Positions 7,642 to 16,179 are shown, numbered from the stretch's first letter. The stretch is 29,899 bases of DNA from J051 sp040752255 (GCA_040752255.1 JBFMFD010000008.1:1-29899), one strand, 5' to 3'. The notes: generated from the letters alone by a model not told the origin. Numbers and translations are program-made.

Positions 7642-8961
7642 ATGCGGGTGCTCGCTGTGGATGCAGGCGCGGGGTCGGTGCGCGTGGTCGAAGTCACGCT
7701 TCTCGCGGGGCGGCTGTCCGCCAGGACGCTCGCTGGGTTCCCGACTCCGTGGTACCACGACGGCACGTTTGAGCGGTGGGACCTCGCGCGGATGGTTGCT
7801 GGTATTCGCGACGCCCTTGCCGCGGCAGGCGAGTTCGACTCCTGGTCGGTGGACACGTGGGGAGTGGACTTTGGTCTGCTCGACGAGGGCGGGGCGCTCA
7901 TTGCGGACCCGATTCGTTATCGCGACCCTTCGCACGCGGTCGGCGCGGCGGAGTTGGAGCGGCTTCTCCCCCAGGAGAAGCGCTACGGCCTCACCGGCAT
8001 CCAGCCGCTGGTGTTCAATACCGCCTCCCAACTGATGGCGCGGCGCGTGCGGGGCGACGAGGAGTTGCGCAAAGCGAGCCGCCTGCTGTTCCTGCCGGAC
8101 CTGCTCCATCACCTCGTGGCGGGTGGGGACGTTCGGATTGAGCGCACCATCGCCTCGACGTCGGAGATGCTCGGATTGAACGGCGAGTGGGAGCCGCAGG
8201 TGGTTTCTTTGCTCGAAGTGCAGCCCCTCCTGGGCCCCCTGTGCGAGGCGGGCGAGGGCGTTCCCCCTCGCGCACCAGGGCACGACACCGCCGCAGCAGT
8301 GGTCGCGGCGCCCGGCGATGGCGAGGGCTGGGCGTACATCAGTTCCGGCACCTGGTCGCTGGTCGGCGTCGAGTTGCGGGCGCCGATCCCCACTTCAGAG
8401 GCGCTCGCCGCGGGGTTCACCAACGAAAGGGGCGTTGGCGGGACGTTTCGGTTCCTGAAGAACGTGATGGGGCTTTGGCTGCTCGAGCGAGCTCGTGGCG
8501 AGCGGTCGGTGCAGGAGTGTTTGGCGCTCGCCGCGACCGAGAGACCGACCGGCGTTCGATTCGAGGTGAACCACCCGACGCTGCTGAACCCTTTGGACAT
8601 GGCTTCGGCAATCCGAGCCATCGCGGACGGCCCCCTTGAGGGCGAGGGGAGGCTGTATCGCTGCATTCTGGAGAACCTGGCGCGGGAGTACGCCGAGACG
8701 ATCACCACCGTGGAGCGACTGGCGGGGCGGGGGATCGAGGTGGTGCACGTGGTCGGCGGGGGGTGCCGGAACGGCCTGCTGAACTCGATGACGGCGGCAG
8801 CGCTTGGGCGGCGTGTGCTGGTCGGCCCGGTTGAAGCGACGGCGCTGGGGAATGCCCTGGTGCAAATGAGGGGAATGGGCGTAATCGGCTCGGCTGAGGA
8901 GGCTCGGCACCTCGTCCGCACGTCCTTCGCCTGCGAGGAGGCGCGCTCGGAGCCAGAATGA
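7642..8961 (+). CDS. rhaB: Rhamnulokinase (FGGY carbohydrate kinase)
   Basis: RhaB phosphorylates L-rhamnulose to rhamnulose 1-phosphate in the cytoplasm. The ASKHA/FGGY fold is shown by the phosphate-1 strand 'VLAVDAGAGSVRV' (3-15), 'SVDTWGVDFGLL' (69-80), the adenosine-side 'YISSGTWSLVGVE', the RhaB-typical 'FRFLKNVMGLWLLE', and the C-terminal 'HVVGGGCRNGLLN'. These last blocks match rhamnulokinase better than fuculokinase or xylulokinase. Length is 439 aa against ~480-490 for the Escherichia coli enzyme, so loops are shorter. It sits 25 nt after the permease. Isomerase and aldolase partners (rhaA, rhaD) are not in the window. Confidence 0.88.
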   Translation: MRVLAVDAGAGSVRVVEVTLLAGRLSARTLAGFPTPWYHDGTFERWDLARMVAGIRDALAAAGEFDSWSVDTWGVDFGLLDEGGALIADPIRYRDPSHAVGAAELERLLPQEKRYGLTGIQPLVFNTASQLMARRVRGDEELRKASRLLFLPDLLHHLVAGGDVRIERTIASTSEMLGLNGEWEPQVVSLLEVQPLLGPLCEAGEGVPPRAPGHDTAAAVVAAPGDGEGWAYISSGTWSLVGVELRAPIPTSEALAAGFTNERGVGGTFRFLKNVMGLWLLERARGERSVQECLALAATERPTGVRFEVNHPTLLNPLDMASAIRAIADGPLEGEGRLYRCILENLAREYAETITTVERLAGRGIEVVHVVGGGCRNGLLNSMTAAALGRRVLVGPVEATALGNALVQMRGMGVIGSAEEARHLVRTSFACEEARSEPE

Positions 8962-9031
8962 TGAACAGAGTGGTGAACGTCCGCCCACGGGGAGCGTATC
9001 ATCCCTGCACAGGAGCAAAGAAAACAAGGCG

Positions 9032-10477
9032 ATGACGACTCGCGAGCAGGTGGCGCATCTTTTGCGGCGGTTCGGCTTCGGGGCTAGCCGCGCCGAGGTC
9101 CAGTTCTATGAGAAGCTGGGCGTAGACGGCACGATCGAGCGCCTGGTGAACTATGAGAAGTATCCCGTCGGCTTCACGATTGACTTGGTGAAGCTGCTTC
9201 CTCGGCGCGATGGGATGATCCAAGTCAACCCCGTGTTCATGGGCATCTATTGGACCGTTCGCTGCATTCTGACCGAGAGGCCGCTCGAGGAAAAGCTGAC
9301 TCTTTTCTGGCACGACCACTTCGCCGTGAGCGCGTCGAAGGTGAACAACCCGTTCATGATGATGCAGTATGTAGACACGCTGCGCAAGCATGCGAACGGG
9401 AACTTTCGAGTTCTCCTTGAGGCGGCAAGCAAAGACCCCGCCATGATGTTCTGGCTCGATTCCCAGACGAACGTTGCAGGCAAGCCGAACGAAAACTTTG
9501 CCCGCGAGGTGATGGAACTGTTCACGCTCGGCATCGGGAATTACACAGAACAGGATATCCAGGAGGCGGCACGCGCGTTCACGGGTTGGGCGTGGCGAGC
9601 GAACCCCACCTTCCGTCGCGCGCGACAAGATCCAGCTGCGCTCGAGGAGGTCGTCAAGAACGGCGAACCGCTGTTCGAGTTTGTGGATCGCATTCCGCAA
9701 CATGACCGCGGCGAGAAGAGCGTTCTCGGCAAGAGCGGCGCGCTTCGGGGCGATGACGTTCTTGCGATTCTGCTCGAGCGCGAGGAGTGCCCGAAGTACC
9801 TTGCGCGGAAGCTGTGGGAGTGGTTCGCTTACATGAGCCCTGAAGAGAAGGTAGTGGACGCGCTCGCGTCGCAGATTAGGAAGAGCGACTACGAGATGAA
9901 GCCTGCGCTTGAGTGGATCGCCAAGAGCGACGAGTTCTGGAGCGAGAAGTGCGTGCGGAAATTGATCAAGAGCCCGGCGGACTTCTGCATTCCCTTGGCG
10001 AGGCAGTTCGACCTGGGCGTGCTGGCGAAGCCCGCAATCGAAAACCCACCGGAAAACGTGCGCGGAGGCGGGTTCGTTGGGCTGGGTGGCCTGTATCAGG
10101 CAATGGCGCGCCAAGGGATGCAGCTTCTCTATCCGCCCGATGTAGCCGGCTGGGATTGGGGCGAGGCGTGGATCTCAACCAGCACAATGATCGAGCGCAT
10201 ACGCTTCGCCGACACGATAGCCGCCGAGCGCGGACCGATCGCAACGTTCGGCCCCGCGATGATCACTCAGGCGAACGTGCAGACATCGCTGGAAGCGGCA
10301 GACTTCCTACTCGAGGTAACCGACGCTGCGATTCCGGCGGAGCGCAAGACCGCACTCGCGAGCACGATTGACGCAGTCGGCGGCGTGCAGGCGCTCTCTC
10401 AGCCGCGCACCGCGGGAAGAGTCTTGAACGAAACGCTCAAGGTGCTGTTCGCAGCGCCGGAGTTTCACCTCTGCTAA
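9032..10477 (+). CDS. DUF1800 family protein (481 aa)
   Basis: This is a clear DUF1800 member. It has 'VAHLLRRFGFGAS' near the N-terminus, 'LTLFWHDHFAVSASKV', 'NENFAREVMELFTLGIG' followed by 'YTEQDIQEAARAFTGW', 'YLARKLWEWFAY', and 'PPDVAGWDWGEAWIST' near the end. The biochemical role of the family is not established. Members are almost always encoded next to a DUF1501 protein, as here with an 11-nt gap. No signal peptide is visible, unlike the Tat-signalled partner; co-export as a complex is possible but unproven. A TATCAT box at about 8999-9004 could be part of a promoter, but no good -35 goes with it. Confidence 0.93.
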   Translation: MTTREQVAHLLRRFGFGASRAEVQFYEKLGVDGTIERLVNYEKYPVGFTIDLVKLLPRRDGMIQVNPVFMGIYWTVRCILTERPLEEKLTLFWHDHFAVSASKVNNPFMMMQYVDTLRKHANGNFRVLLEAASKDPAMMFWLDSQTNVAGKPNENFAREVMELFTLGIGNYTEQDIQEAARAFTGWAWRANPTFRRARQDPAALEEVVKNGEPLFEFVDRIPQHDRGEKSVLGKSGALRGDDVLAILLEREECPKYLARKLWEWFAYMSPEEKVVDALASQIRKSDYEMKPALEWIAKSDEFWSEKCVRKLIKSPADFCIPLARQFDLGVLAKPAIENPPENVRGGGFVGLGGLYQAMARQGMQLLYPPDVAGWDWGEAWISTSTMIERIRFADTIAAERGPIATFGPAMITQANVQTSLEAADFLLEVTDAAIPAERKTALASTIDAVGGVQALSQPRTAGRVLNETLKVLFAAPEFHLC

Positions 10478-10488
10478 GGAGACCCTGA

Positions 10489-11712
10489 ATGGACAACGAA
10501 CTGACAAGAAGAGACTTTCTGCGCAGCAGCGCGATCATTGCGGTGGGTCTTGCCGCTCCGCCCTGGTTGGCGCAGGTCGCCCGCGCAGACATCCTAAAGT
10601 TGGCCAAGGGCGGCAAGGTTGCGCCCGACAACATCCTCGTTGTGTGCCAACTCTCGGGCGGTAACGATGGGCTGAACACGGTCGTGCCGTGGTCCGACCC
10701 AACGTACCGCAGCGTTCGCCCGACGCTCGCGATTCCGGAGGATCAAGTCCTGAAGGTAGACGATGCGATCGGCTTCCATCCCTCGATGACGGGGTTCAAG
10801 GAGTTGTACGACGCGCAGTCGGTTGCCGTGGTGCACAACGTGGGCTATCCGAACCCGAACCGCTCGCATTTCCGCAGCATGGAGATATGGCAGACGGCGA
10901 ACCCCGACGCGGTGGAGGCGTACGGTTGGCTGGGCAAGTACCTCGACAACCAAGCGAAGGGCGGCTCGACGAACCCGGTCGTGGCGCTCGGTCTTTCTCA
11001 GACCACGCCTGTCGCCCTGAAGGGCAAGCAGGTGAGCGTTCCTTGTTTCGCCAGCCTCGCCGACATACGCGGACTCATCGGCGACCCGGACGAGGAGAGG
11101 CGTTTGCGTGACATCCAGGGAGCGGAGAGAGGCGGATCGGCGGGCACCATCCGCGAAGCCAACCTCACCGCGCTCGACGCGATGTCGGAGTTGAACCGCC
11201 TGCTGTCGCAGTACGAATCGAAGCACACCTACGGCAACGACAACTTCGGCAGAGGCTTCCAGCAGATTGCGCAGATCATCGGCTCATCGCCCAAGACGCG
11301 CGTCATCTATCTCTCTGCAGGCGGATTCGACACGCACAGCCAGCAGCGAGATCAGCACGCGAGGCTGTTGCAGCAGTTCAGCGACGCGCTGAACACCTTC
11401 ATGCAAGAGATGAAGGCGATCGGCAAAGCCGAGAAGGTAACCGTGCTCGTGTTCACCGAGTTTGGCAGGCGCGTTGCAGAGAACAACAGCCAGGGCACCG
11501 ACCACGGCGCAGGCAACCCGATGTTCGTAGTCGGGCCGCAAGTCGAAGGCGGTTTCATCGGCGACAAACCGGACCTGAACAACCTCGACCGCGGCGACAT
11601 CCGCTGGAAGGTGGACTTCCGCCAGGTGTATGCGACCGTGCTCGACGAGTGGATGGGCGCAGACAGCGCGAGCATCTTCGGCAAGCGGTTCGAGCACGTC
11701 CCGATCTTCTAA
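10489..11712 (+). CDS. DUF1501 family protein with Tat signal peptide (407 aa)
   Basis: The N-terminus carries a twin-arginine signal ('TRRDFLRSS', residues 5-13, then a hydrophobic stretch ending 'LAQVARA'), so the protein is probably exported folded, perhaps with a bound metal. The DUF1501 core includes 'CQLSGGNDGLNTVVP', 'VVHNVGYPNPNRSHFRSME', 'AGGFDTHSQQRDQH', 'VFTEFGRRVAENNS' and 'GTDHGAGNPMFVVG'. The Asp and His motifs resemble the metal sites of the alkaline phosphatase/sulfatase superfamily, to which the family is distantly linked. It is the second gene of the DUF1800-DUF1501 pair, and a strong terminator follows. Precise substrate is unknown. Confidence 0.93.
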   Translation: MDNELTRRDFLRSSAIIAVGLAAPPWLAQVARADILKLAKGGKVAPDNILVVCQLSGGNDGLNTVVPWSDPTYRSVRPTLAIPEDQVLKVDDAIGFHPSMTGFKELYDAQSVAVVHNVGYPNPNRSHFRSMEIWQTANPDAVEAYGWLGKYLDNQAKGGSTNPVVALGLSQTTPVALKGKQVSVPCFASLADIRGLIGDPDEERRLRDIQGAERGGSAGTIREANLTALDAMSELNRLLSQYESKHTYGNDNFGRGFQQIAQIIGSSPKTRVIYLSAGGFDTHSQQRDQHARLLQQFSDALNTFMQEMKAIGKAEKVTVLVFTEFGRRVAENNSQGTDHGAGNPMFVVGPQVEGGFIGDKPDLNNLDRGDIRWKVDFRQVYATVLDEWMGADSASIFGKRFEHVPIF

Positions 11713-11737
11713 CCCGGCCTCGTCCGGGAGGAGCAAT

Positions 11738-11773
11738 GGGCTGGGCGCGCTTTCGTGCCCGGCCCTCTTTATT
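11738..11773 (+). terminator. Intrinsic terminator after the DUF1501 gene
   Basis: A 12-bp stem (11738-11749 with 11754-11765, two G-U pairs) closes a CTTT loop and is followed by TCTTTATT on the plus strand. It lies between convergent genes and best serves the DUF1800-DUF1501 transcript. Confidence 0.8.
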
Positions 11774-11805
11774 GGCAACGTGGGGCGACTGCAGGGAGCG
11801 GCTCA

Positions 11806-12771
11806 CTACTCCGGAAGTAGGGCGAGGACCTGTTCCGCGCTGATTTCGTGTAGCGCGTCGGGGCCTCGGTACGCAACCTGGTCGGGTCGCCGGAAGGGGC
11901 CGCTGCGGTCGGGGTTGGTCGGCCCCATCATGCAGGCTACCGGCTTGCCGAGCGCAACGGCGATATGCGTCGAGCCGGTGTCGCCGCCCATGTGCGCATC
12001 GGTGAGGGCGATGGCGGCGACCAGTTCCTCGAGGCTCGTCCTTCCTGCCAGGCTGGCGACCGGCGGGTCGAGGGCGGCGGCGGCTATCTCACAGTCGGCG
12101 ACGTCCGCCGGGCCGCCGATGAGCACCGGCTCCCAATCTTTCTCCCGGGCGAGCCGCATCGCCTCGACGAACCGGTCGAGGGGCCAGCGCTTCTCCGCTT
12201 GCCCGGCGCCGACGTTTACCGCCAAGAGGCGGCGCCCTGTCGCCCTCGGTACGTCGAGCATCGGGGAAACGCTCTTTACGGCGACCGCGGTCGGTTTCAG
12301 CCCGAAGTCCACCTCGCCCGAGTCGCCGACGAGCGCTTCCGCCACCGCGAGATAGTGCTCGATCACGTGCTTTCGTTCGGCAGCGGGGATGATCGCCTTG
12401 CTGAAGAGGCCTGAGAGCTCGCGCTGGAAGAAGTAGCCCAGCCTGCGCCCCGCGCCGGACAGGAACACCAGCCGCGCGCTCTTGAAAAGGCCCTGCATGT
12501 CGAGCGCGATGCTGTATCCCTCTTCTCGGAACCGGCGACGAAGCCGCATCAGGTCGCCGAGGCTCGGCCGCCTGGGCACCTGGATGACGCGGTCGGCGTA
12601 CTGGAAGCCGGCGAGCACACCGGCGAGGTTCGCCTGAACCGCCCAGTGCAGCGTCCAATCGGGGCGTGCCCGCTTGATCGCTACGGCGGCGGGCATCGTG
12701 TGAACGATGTCGCCGATGGCTGAGAGGCGCACGAGGAGGATGCGCTCTGTGGCGCTCGGCGATTCGCTCAC
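11806..12771 (-). CDS. Glycosyltransferase family 9 (heptosyltransferase-like), second copy
   Basis: GT9 enzymes add heptose or similar sugars to the LPS core from nucleotide donors at the inner face of the inner membrane. The N-terminal Rossmann start 'ILLVRLSAIGDIVHTMPAA' and the donor-site region 'GGDTGSTHIAVALGKP' with 'MMGPTNPDRSGP' are typical. 'VNVGAGQAEKRWPLDRF' marks the second Rossmann domain. The GTG at 12771 overlaps the upstream GT9 stop by 4 nt (GTGA) and sets the start; the open frame extends back to 12909 inside the neighbour but is not GT9-like there. Length is 321 aa. Donor and acceptor cannot be read from sequence. Confidence 0.9.
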   Translation of the reverse strand: MSESPSATERILLVRLSAIGDIVHTMPAAVAIKRARPDWTLHWAVQANLAGVLAGFQYADRVIQVPRRPSLGDLMRLRRRFREEGYSIALDMQGLFKSARLVFLSGAGRRLGYFFQRELSGLFSKAIIPAAERKHVIEHYLAVAEALVGDSGEVDFGLKPTAVAVKSVSPMLDVPRATGRRLLAVNVGAGQAEKRWPLDRFVEAMRLAREKDWEPVLIGGPADVADCEIAAAALDPPVASLAGRTSLEELVAAIALTDAHMGGDTGSTHIAVALGKPVACMMGPTNPDRSGPFRRPDQVAYRGPDALHEISAEQVLALLPE

Positions 12772-13721
12772 TTCAGCCGCTCCTCGATCTTCTGAAGGAC
12801 CATCTCCACCGAAACGTCCGCCGCTGAGCGCCCCGCTTGCACGACGGCATCCGGCTGCCCAAAGGGGTGATACACCTCCGCAGGCATGTGACCGAACACG
12901 GTAACGCATCGCGTGCCGACTGCGGCGGCAATGTGCGCCGAGCCGGTGTCACCGCTGAGGTGCAGCCTCGCGCGGCGGATGACCTCGGCCAGTTCGAGCA
13001 ATCCGGTTTCTCCGACGATGCTGTTGGCTTCGACGTTCTGCTGGAACCGTTGCGCCATGGTCTGCTCGGACGCTCCACCGACGATGAGAACACGCTCTCC
13101 TCGCTCGACGAGCGCCTTCCCCACGGTGATGAACCGCTCGATCGGCCACAGCTTGTTCGGGTGGGTGCCGCCGAGGTGAATCGTTATCCACCCGCCGTCG
13201 CCGAGCCGTCGCTGAACGGAGCCGCGAATCGCCTCGTTGATCGGAAGGTCGAAGGAGTAGCGGCGAAACGGAAACCCCGCTTCGCGAATCGCCTCGAGGT
13301 ACGCATCAACGCGATGCATGGATTCAGGAACGCGGACGGGACGACCGCCGAGCGCTCGACTCAGCGCGTCCTTCGGCTCGAGCGTAAGTTTTCTCTTCGC
13401 CTTCGAGAAGTAGAGCGGCAGAGCGCTCTTCGCGTGACCGTGGAGGTCAACCCCCACATCCGCGGAGAACTCCGCGATGCGGCGATGCTGCCGTACCATC
13501 ACGCGCCATCGTGCAGGGTTCCGACGTGCCTTGCGGTCCGTGAACAGCGCGTACACGCGGTCGACGCACTGGTGTCCCAAGACGAGTTCGCGAAGTCGGT
13601 GATCAATCACCCAGGCAACCTGTGCGCCCGGGTTGGAAGCTTTGATGCTTGCCGCTGCGGGCAACGCCATGACGATGTCGCCTATGGCGGAGAGGCGGAC
13701 GAGCAGCACTCGCTCAGACAT
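12768..13721 (-). CDS. Glycosyltransferase family 9 (heptosyltransferase-like), first copy
   Basis: This paralogue of the following gene has the same start 'RVLLVRLSAIGDIVMALPAA', a mid-protein 'VDLHGHAKSALPLYFS', the second-domain strand 'ITIHLGGTHPNKLWPIERF', and the C-terminal sugar-nucleotide motif 'LSGDTGSAHIAAAVGTRC'. It is 317 aa, a normal GT9 length. It begins with an ATG 45 nt after the acyltransferase stop, in the same minus-strand run as lpxK and the LpxL-type gene, which supports a role in LPS core assembly. It may be named waaF/waaC-like in databases, but the actual sugar is uncertain. Confidence 0.9.
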   Translation of the reverse strand: MSERVLLVRLSAIGDIVMALPAAASIKASNPGAQVAWVIDHRLRELVLGHQCVDRVYALFTDRKARRNPARWRVMVRQHRRIAEFSADVGVDLHGHAKSALPLYFSKAKRKLTLEPKDALSRALGGRPVRVPESMHRVDAYLEAIREAGFPFRRYSFDLPINEAIRGSVQRRLGDGGWITIHLGGTHPNKLWPIERFITVGKALVERGERVLIVGGASEQTMAQRFQQNVEANSIVGETGLLELAEVIRRARLHLSGDTGSAHIAAAVGTRCVTVFGHMPAEVYHPFGQPDAVVQAGRSAADVSVEMVLQKIEERLK

Positions 13722-13766
13722 CGCGCCTCACCTTCAACGGCGTTCCAACAACCTGCTGGGAAACGA

Positions 13767-14636
13767 TCACAGCAGCCCCTCCTGTCGTGCTGAGCGCCAC
13801 CGGTCGTGGAGCCAGAGCCACTGCTCGGGGTGCTCGCGGACGACTTGCTCGATCGCCTGGTTGATGCGAGCCATGACGGCGATGGCGTCCGCCTCTCGGT
13901 TGCCGGTTCGCTCAGGTAGGTCGAGGCGCGACACGGTCACCTCGTAGGAGCCGTCGTGCCGCTCGATGCAGAACGTGGTGAGAATGGGAGCGTTCGCATG
14001 AAGGTGGAACATGGCAGGCCCAAGCACCGTTCCCGCGGGCTTGCCGAAAAACGGTACGAACGCCTCTTGCGCGTTTTGGTCGGGGAGGATGCCGACGCAC
14101 CGGTTCTGCTGTAGGTCGCGAAGGACCCTCCTCGCCGCCGTTGTTCGGGAATACACATCGAACCCCTGGCTGCGGCGCGTTCGGTTCACCACTTGGTTGC
14201 TCACCTGATCGTTCGCGTCGCGCGCGATGACGCTCAGCGGTATGCCGTTGAGCGCAAAGTAGTGCGCCATGCGCTCCCAGTTGCCGATGTGCGCAGTGAT
14301 CAGGATCGCGCCCTTTCCTTCGCTGAGCGCCTCGTGAATCAGATCCAGACCCTCGCAGCGAACGGAGGCGAGAACCTGTTCGCGCGACAGCGCAGGAGCG
14401 CGTAAGAAACGCGCGCCGGTCTTGCCGAAGTGCGCGAACACCATGCGGGCGACGCGCCGCACCTTTTCGTCGCTCCAATCTGGAAACACCATGCGAAGGT
14501 TGGCTCGCGCACGCTCTCGGTGCTTCCGGTCGAGCGCGTGCGCCAGCAACCCGAGCGCGCGACCAAAACCGTCGCCGATGCGCTCGGGCATCAGGCAGAG
14601 CAGGCGAGACAGGAAGGCGAGCGCGCAGCCGCTCAC
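13767..14636 (-). CDS. Lipid A biosynthesis lauroyl/myristoyl acyltransferase (LpxL/HtrB family)
   Basis: Members transfer a secondary acyl chain onto lipid A precursors at the inner membrane. The catalytic HX4(D/E) motif is visible as 'HIGNWE' (His116 and Glu121), with 'GILPDQNAQEAFVPFFG' for the glycerophosphate-binding-type block further on. An N-terminal hydrophobic stretch ('ALAFLSRLLCLMPERIG') could anchor it. GTG 14636 overlaps the lpxK stop by 4 nt (GTGA), giving 289 aa, close to the family norm of ~300. The frame is open back to 14774 inside lpxK, but that part is not acyltransferase-like. Confidence 0.9.
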   Translation of the reverse strand: MSGCALAFLSRLLCLMPERIGDGFGRALGLLAHALDRKHRERARANLRMVFPDWSDEKVRRVARMVFAHFGKTGARFLRAPALSREQVLASVRCEGLDLIHEALSEGKGAILITAHIGNWERMAHYFALNGIPLSVIARDANDQVSNQVVNRTRRSQGFDVYSRTTAARRVLRDLQQNRCVGILPDQNAQEAFVPFFGKPAGTVLGPAMFHLHANAPILTTFCIERHDGSYEVTVSRLDLPERTGNREADAIAVMARINQAIEQVVREHPEQWLWLHDRWRSARQEGLL

Positions 14637-15637
14637 TGAGCCGCGTCCTCTACGCGCTCCTGCAGGAACCGCTTCACTTCGTCGGGTGCAAGGAACTCCA
14701 TGTCTGAAACGAGTGCGAGTACGCGCGCATTGTGCGCCTGACCGCCCAGTTTCACCGCGTCCTTCTCGGTGCAAACGACCGTCGCAGCCGCCGGCAGTTG
14801 AAGGCCTTCGAGGGGGCTGTGGTCGGGCAGGGCCAGGGTGGAGGCGATGCTCAGCCCCAGGTCGGTCAGTGCGCGGTGAAACCGCTCCGGTCGAGCGATG
14901 GCGCTCAGGGCAACCACCGGCTCCCGCACCTCCGCCGGAGCCACCGCCGCGCCGGTGCCGACATCCATCAACCCCTGGAACACGCGGCGATACCGGAAGA
15001 GCGGCAGGTCGAGAGCGGGCGCATCGCTGCCCTCCTCCAGGAGCAGCGCGTGCGCTCGCCGCGCGGACGACTCAGGCTCGCGCAGGGGCCCGGCGGGCAG
15101 GCAACGGCGGTTTCTGCGGTCTGGTTGCCAGGCCAGGAGGTCCGCCACCCGTGCCAGCGGCAGGTGCTGGAAACCATCGTCGAGCACCAGGGCGCGGGCG
15201 CCCGCCTCGGCGGCGAGTTTGGCTGCCGCGACGCGGTCTCGCCCGATGAGGAGGGGCAGGGCGGGTCGCTTCCTGCGCACGAGCGCCGCCTCGTCCCAGT
15301 GGGCGAAGGCGTCGAGCGGCTCACCTGGCGGGCACAGGCGGGCGCCGACGCTCGCCGGGCTTCCGTACCCGCTCACGCTCATCGCGGGGCGTAGGTCCAT
15401 CTCTTCAAGCAAGTCGGCGAGAGCGATGGCGAGCGGGGTTTTCCCCGAGCCTCCGACCTCCAGGTTGCCCACGCAGAATACGGGAATCGGTACGCGGGTG
15501 CGCTGCTTCACGCCGAGGGCGTAGGTCGCCAGGTACACTCTCCAGCCAGCGGCGTACAGCCAGCCGAGGGGCGCGAGCGCGGCAGAAAGAATCTGTCCGA
15601 CAGCGCTGTCCGGATACCAGATGCTTTCCCATCGCAC
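14633..15637 (-). CDS. lpxK: Tetraacyldisaccharide 4'-kinase LpxK
   Basis: LpxK phosphorylates the 4' position of the lipid A disaccharide, using ATP at the inner membrane. Walker A 'GNLEVGGSGKTP' is at residues 57-68, preceded by a membrane-associated N-terminus ('ILSAALAPLGWLYAAGW'). 'GRDRVAAAKLAAEAGARALV' and 'LDDGFQHLPLAR' are family hallmarks, and 'VVCTEKDAVKL' closes the fold. Length is 334 aa from GTG 15637, typical of the family. It opens the operon lpxK-acyltransferase-GT9-GT9. Presence of this gene is strong evidence that the organism makes lipid A. Confidence 0.94.
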   Translation of the reverse strand: MRWESIWYPDSAVGQILSAALAPLGWLYAAGWRVYLATYALGVKQRTRVPIPVFCVGNLEVGGSGKTPLAIALADLLEEMDLRPAMSVSGYGSPASVGARLCPPGEPLDAFAHWDEAALVRRKRPALPLLIGRDRVAAAKLAAEAGARALVLDDGFQHLPLARVADLLAWQPDRRNRRCLPAGPLREPESSARRAHALLLEEGSDAPALDLPLFRYRRVFQGLMDVGTGAAVAPAEVREPVVALSAIARPERFHRALTDLGLSIASTLALPDHSPLEGLQLPAAATVVCTEKDAVKLGGQAHNARVLALVSDMEFLAPDEVKRFLQERVEDAAQ

Positions 15638-15667
15638 GCGGGGGATTATGGCTGGACGCTTGCCTGC

Positions 15668-15742
15668 GAGCCGGTAGCTCAGTGGTAGAGCAACGGCCTT
15701 TTAAGCCGTGGGTCGTGGGTTCGAATCCCACCCGGCTCACCA
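15668..15742 (+). tRNA. tRNA-Lys (anticodon UUU)
   Basis: A full cloverleaf can be drawn. The acceptor GAGCCGG pairs with CCGGCTC and the D arm is GCTC/GAGC. The anticodon stem ACGGC/GCCGT closes loop CTTTTAA, giving anticodon TTT. The T arm is GTGGG-TTCGAAT-CCCAC. The discriminator is A and CCA is encoded. It lies just upstream of, and divergent from, lpxK. Confidence 0.97.
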
Positions 15743-15846
15743 CCACCTGCCGCCGCGGAGGCCTGGGGCCCATCATCACCATCTGCGCAGTCGACAATAG
15801 GCAACTCGGCATCCAACCAGCCAGCGTTGCGCGATACATCAGTACA

Positions 15847-16113
15847 ATGATCTGGATAACTGAGGTCCCAGTACACCTTCTGCCGCTGTCCGCCGATGCG
15901 CATCGGTTCTTCGAGGCGCTGGCGCGCGATGGCCGGGCCGGCCTCATGATTGGCTGCCGCGTTCGCCAAGTGGATGGGGAGTTGCACTTGCCCGAACCTT
16001 ACGGTGACTTCGAGCTTGCGTCAGAGCATTCGTCCGACCCGGAGGCGATGGAGTGGTGGGTGCTGGAACTGGCAGACGCAGGCATGTCGCCGCAAGACTT
16101 CGAATTGAGTTGA
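15847..16113 (+). CDS. Small hypothetical protein (88 aa)
   Basis: I do not recognise this protein. The frame is acidic, with plausible codon use and a compact sequence ('HRFFEALARDGRAGLMIG', 'PEAMEWWVLELADAG'). The ATG at 15847 lacks a clear ribosome site. The frame is open further back, but only through the tRNA-Lys gene, so upstream starts are rejected. It is convergent with the next small gene. It may be a real accessory gene or a remnant, and its isolation beside a tRNA is the only context. Confidence 0.45.
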   Translation: MIWITEVPVHLLPLSADAHRFFEALARDGRAGLMIGCRVRQVDGELHLPEPYGDFELASEHSSDPEAMEWWVLELADAGMSPQDFELS

Positions 16114-16179
16114 CGCGTTCGCTGGCGTTCGCGGAGTGTGTCGCGATGGTCGAGAAGCCCAAGCCCCGGAAGGATGGCA

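Noticed and set aside
6653..8035. Long plus-strand frame of 460 aa
   Set aside because: Out-of-frame shadow of the permease and rhaB; Arg/Gly/Ala-rich without domains, typical of high-GC shadows.
8109..10114. Minus-strand frames of 297 and 371 aa opposite rhaB and the DUF1800 gene
   Set aside because: Antisense to well-conserved genes and lacking any recognisable motif.
15405..15987. Minus-strand frames ending in 'VGFEPTTHGLKGRCSTTELPA'-like or 'GGIRTHDPRLKRPLLYH' sequence
   Set aside because: These are antisense translations of tRNA-Lys, a well-known annotation artefact; the tRNA and lpxK explain the region.
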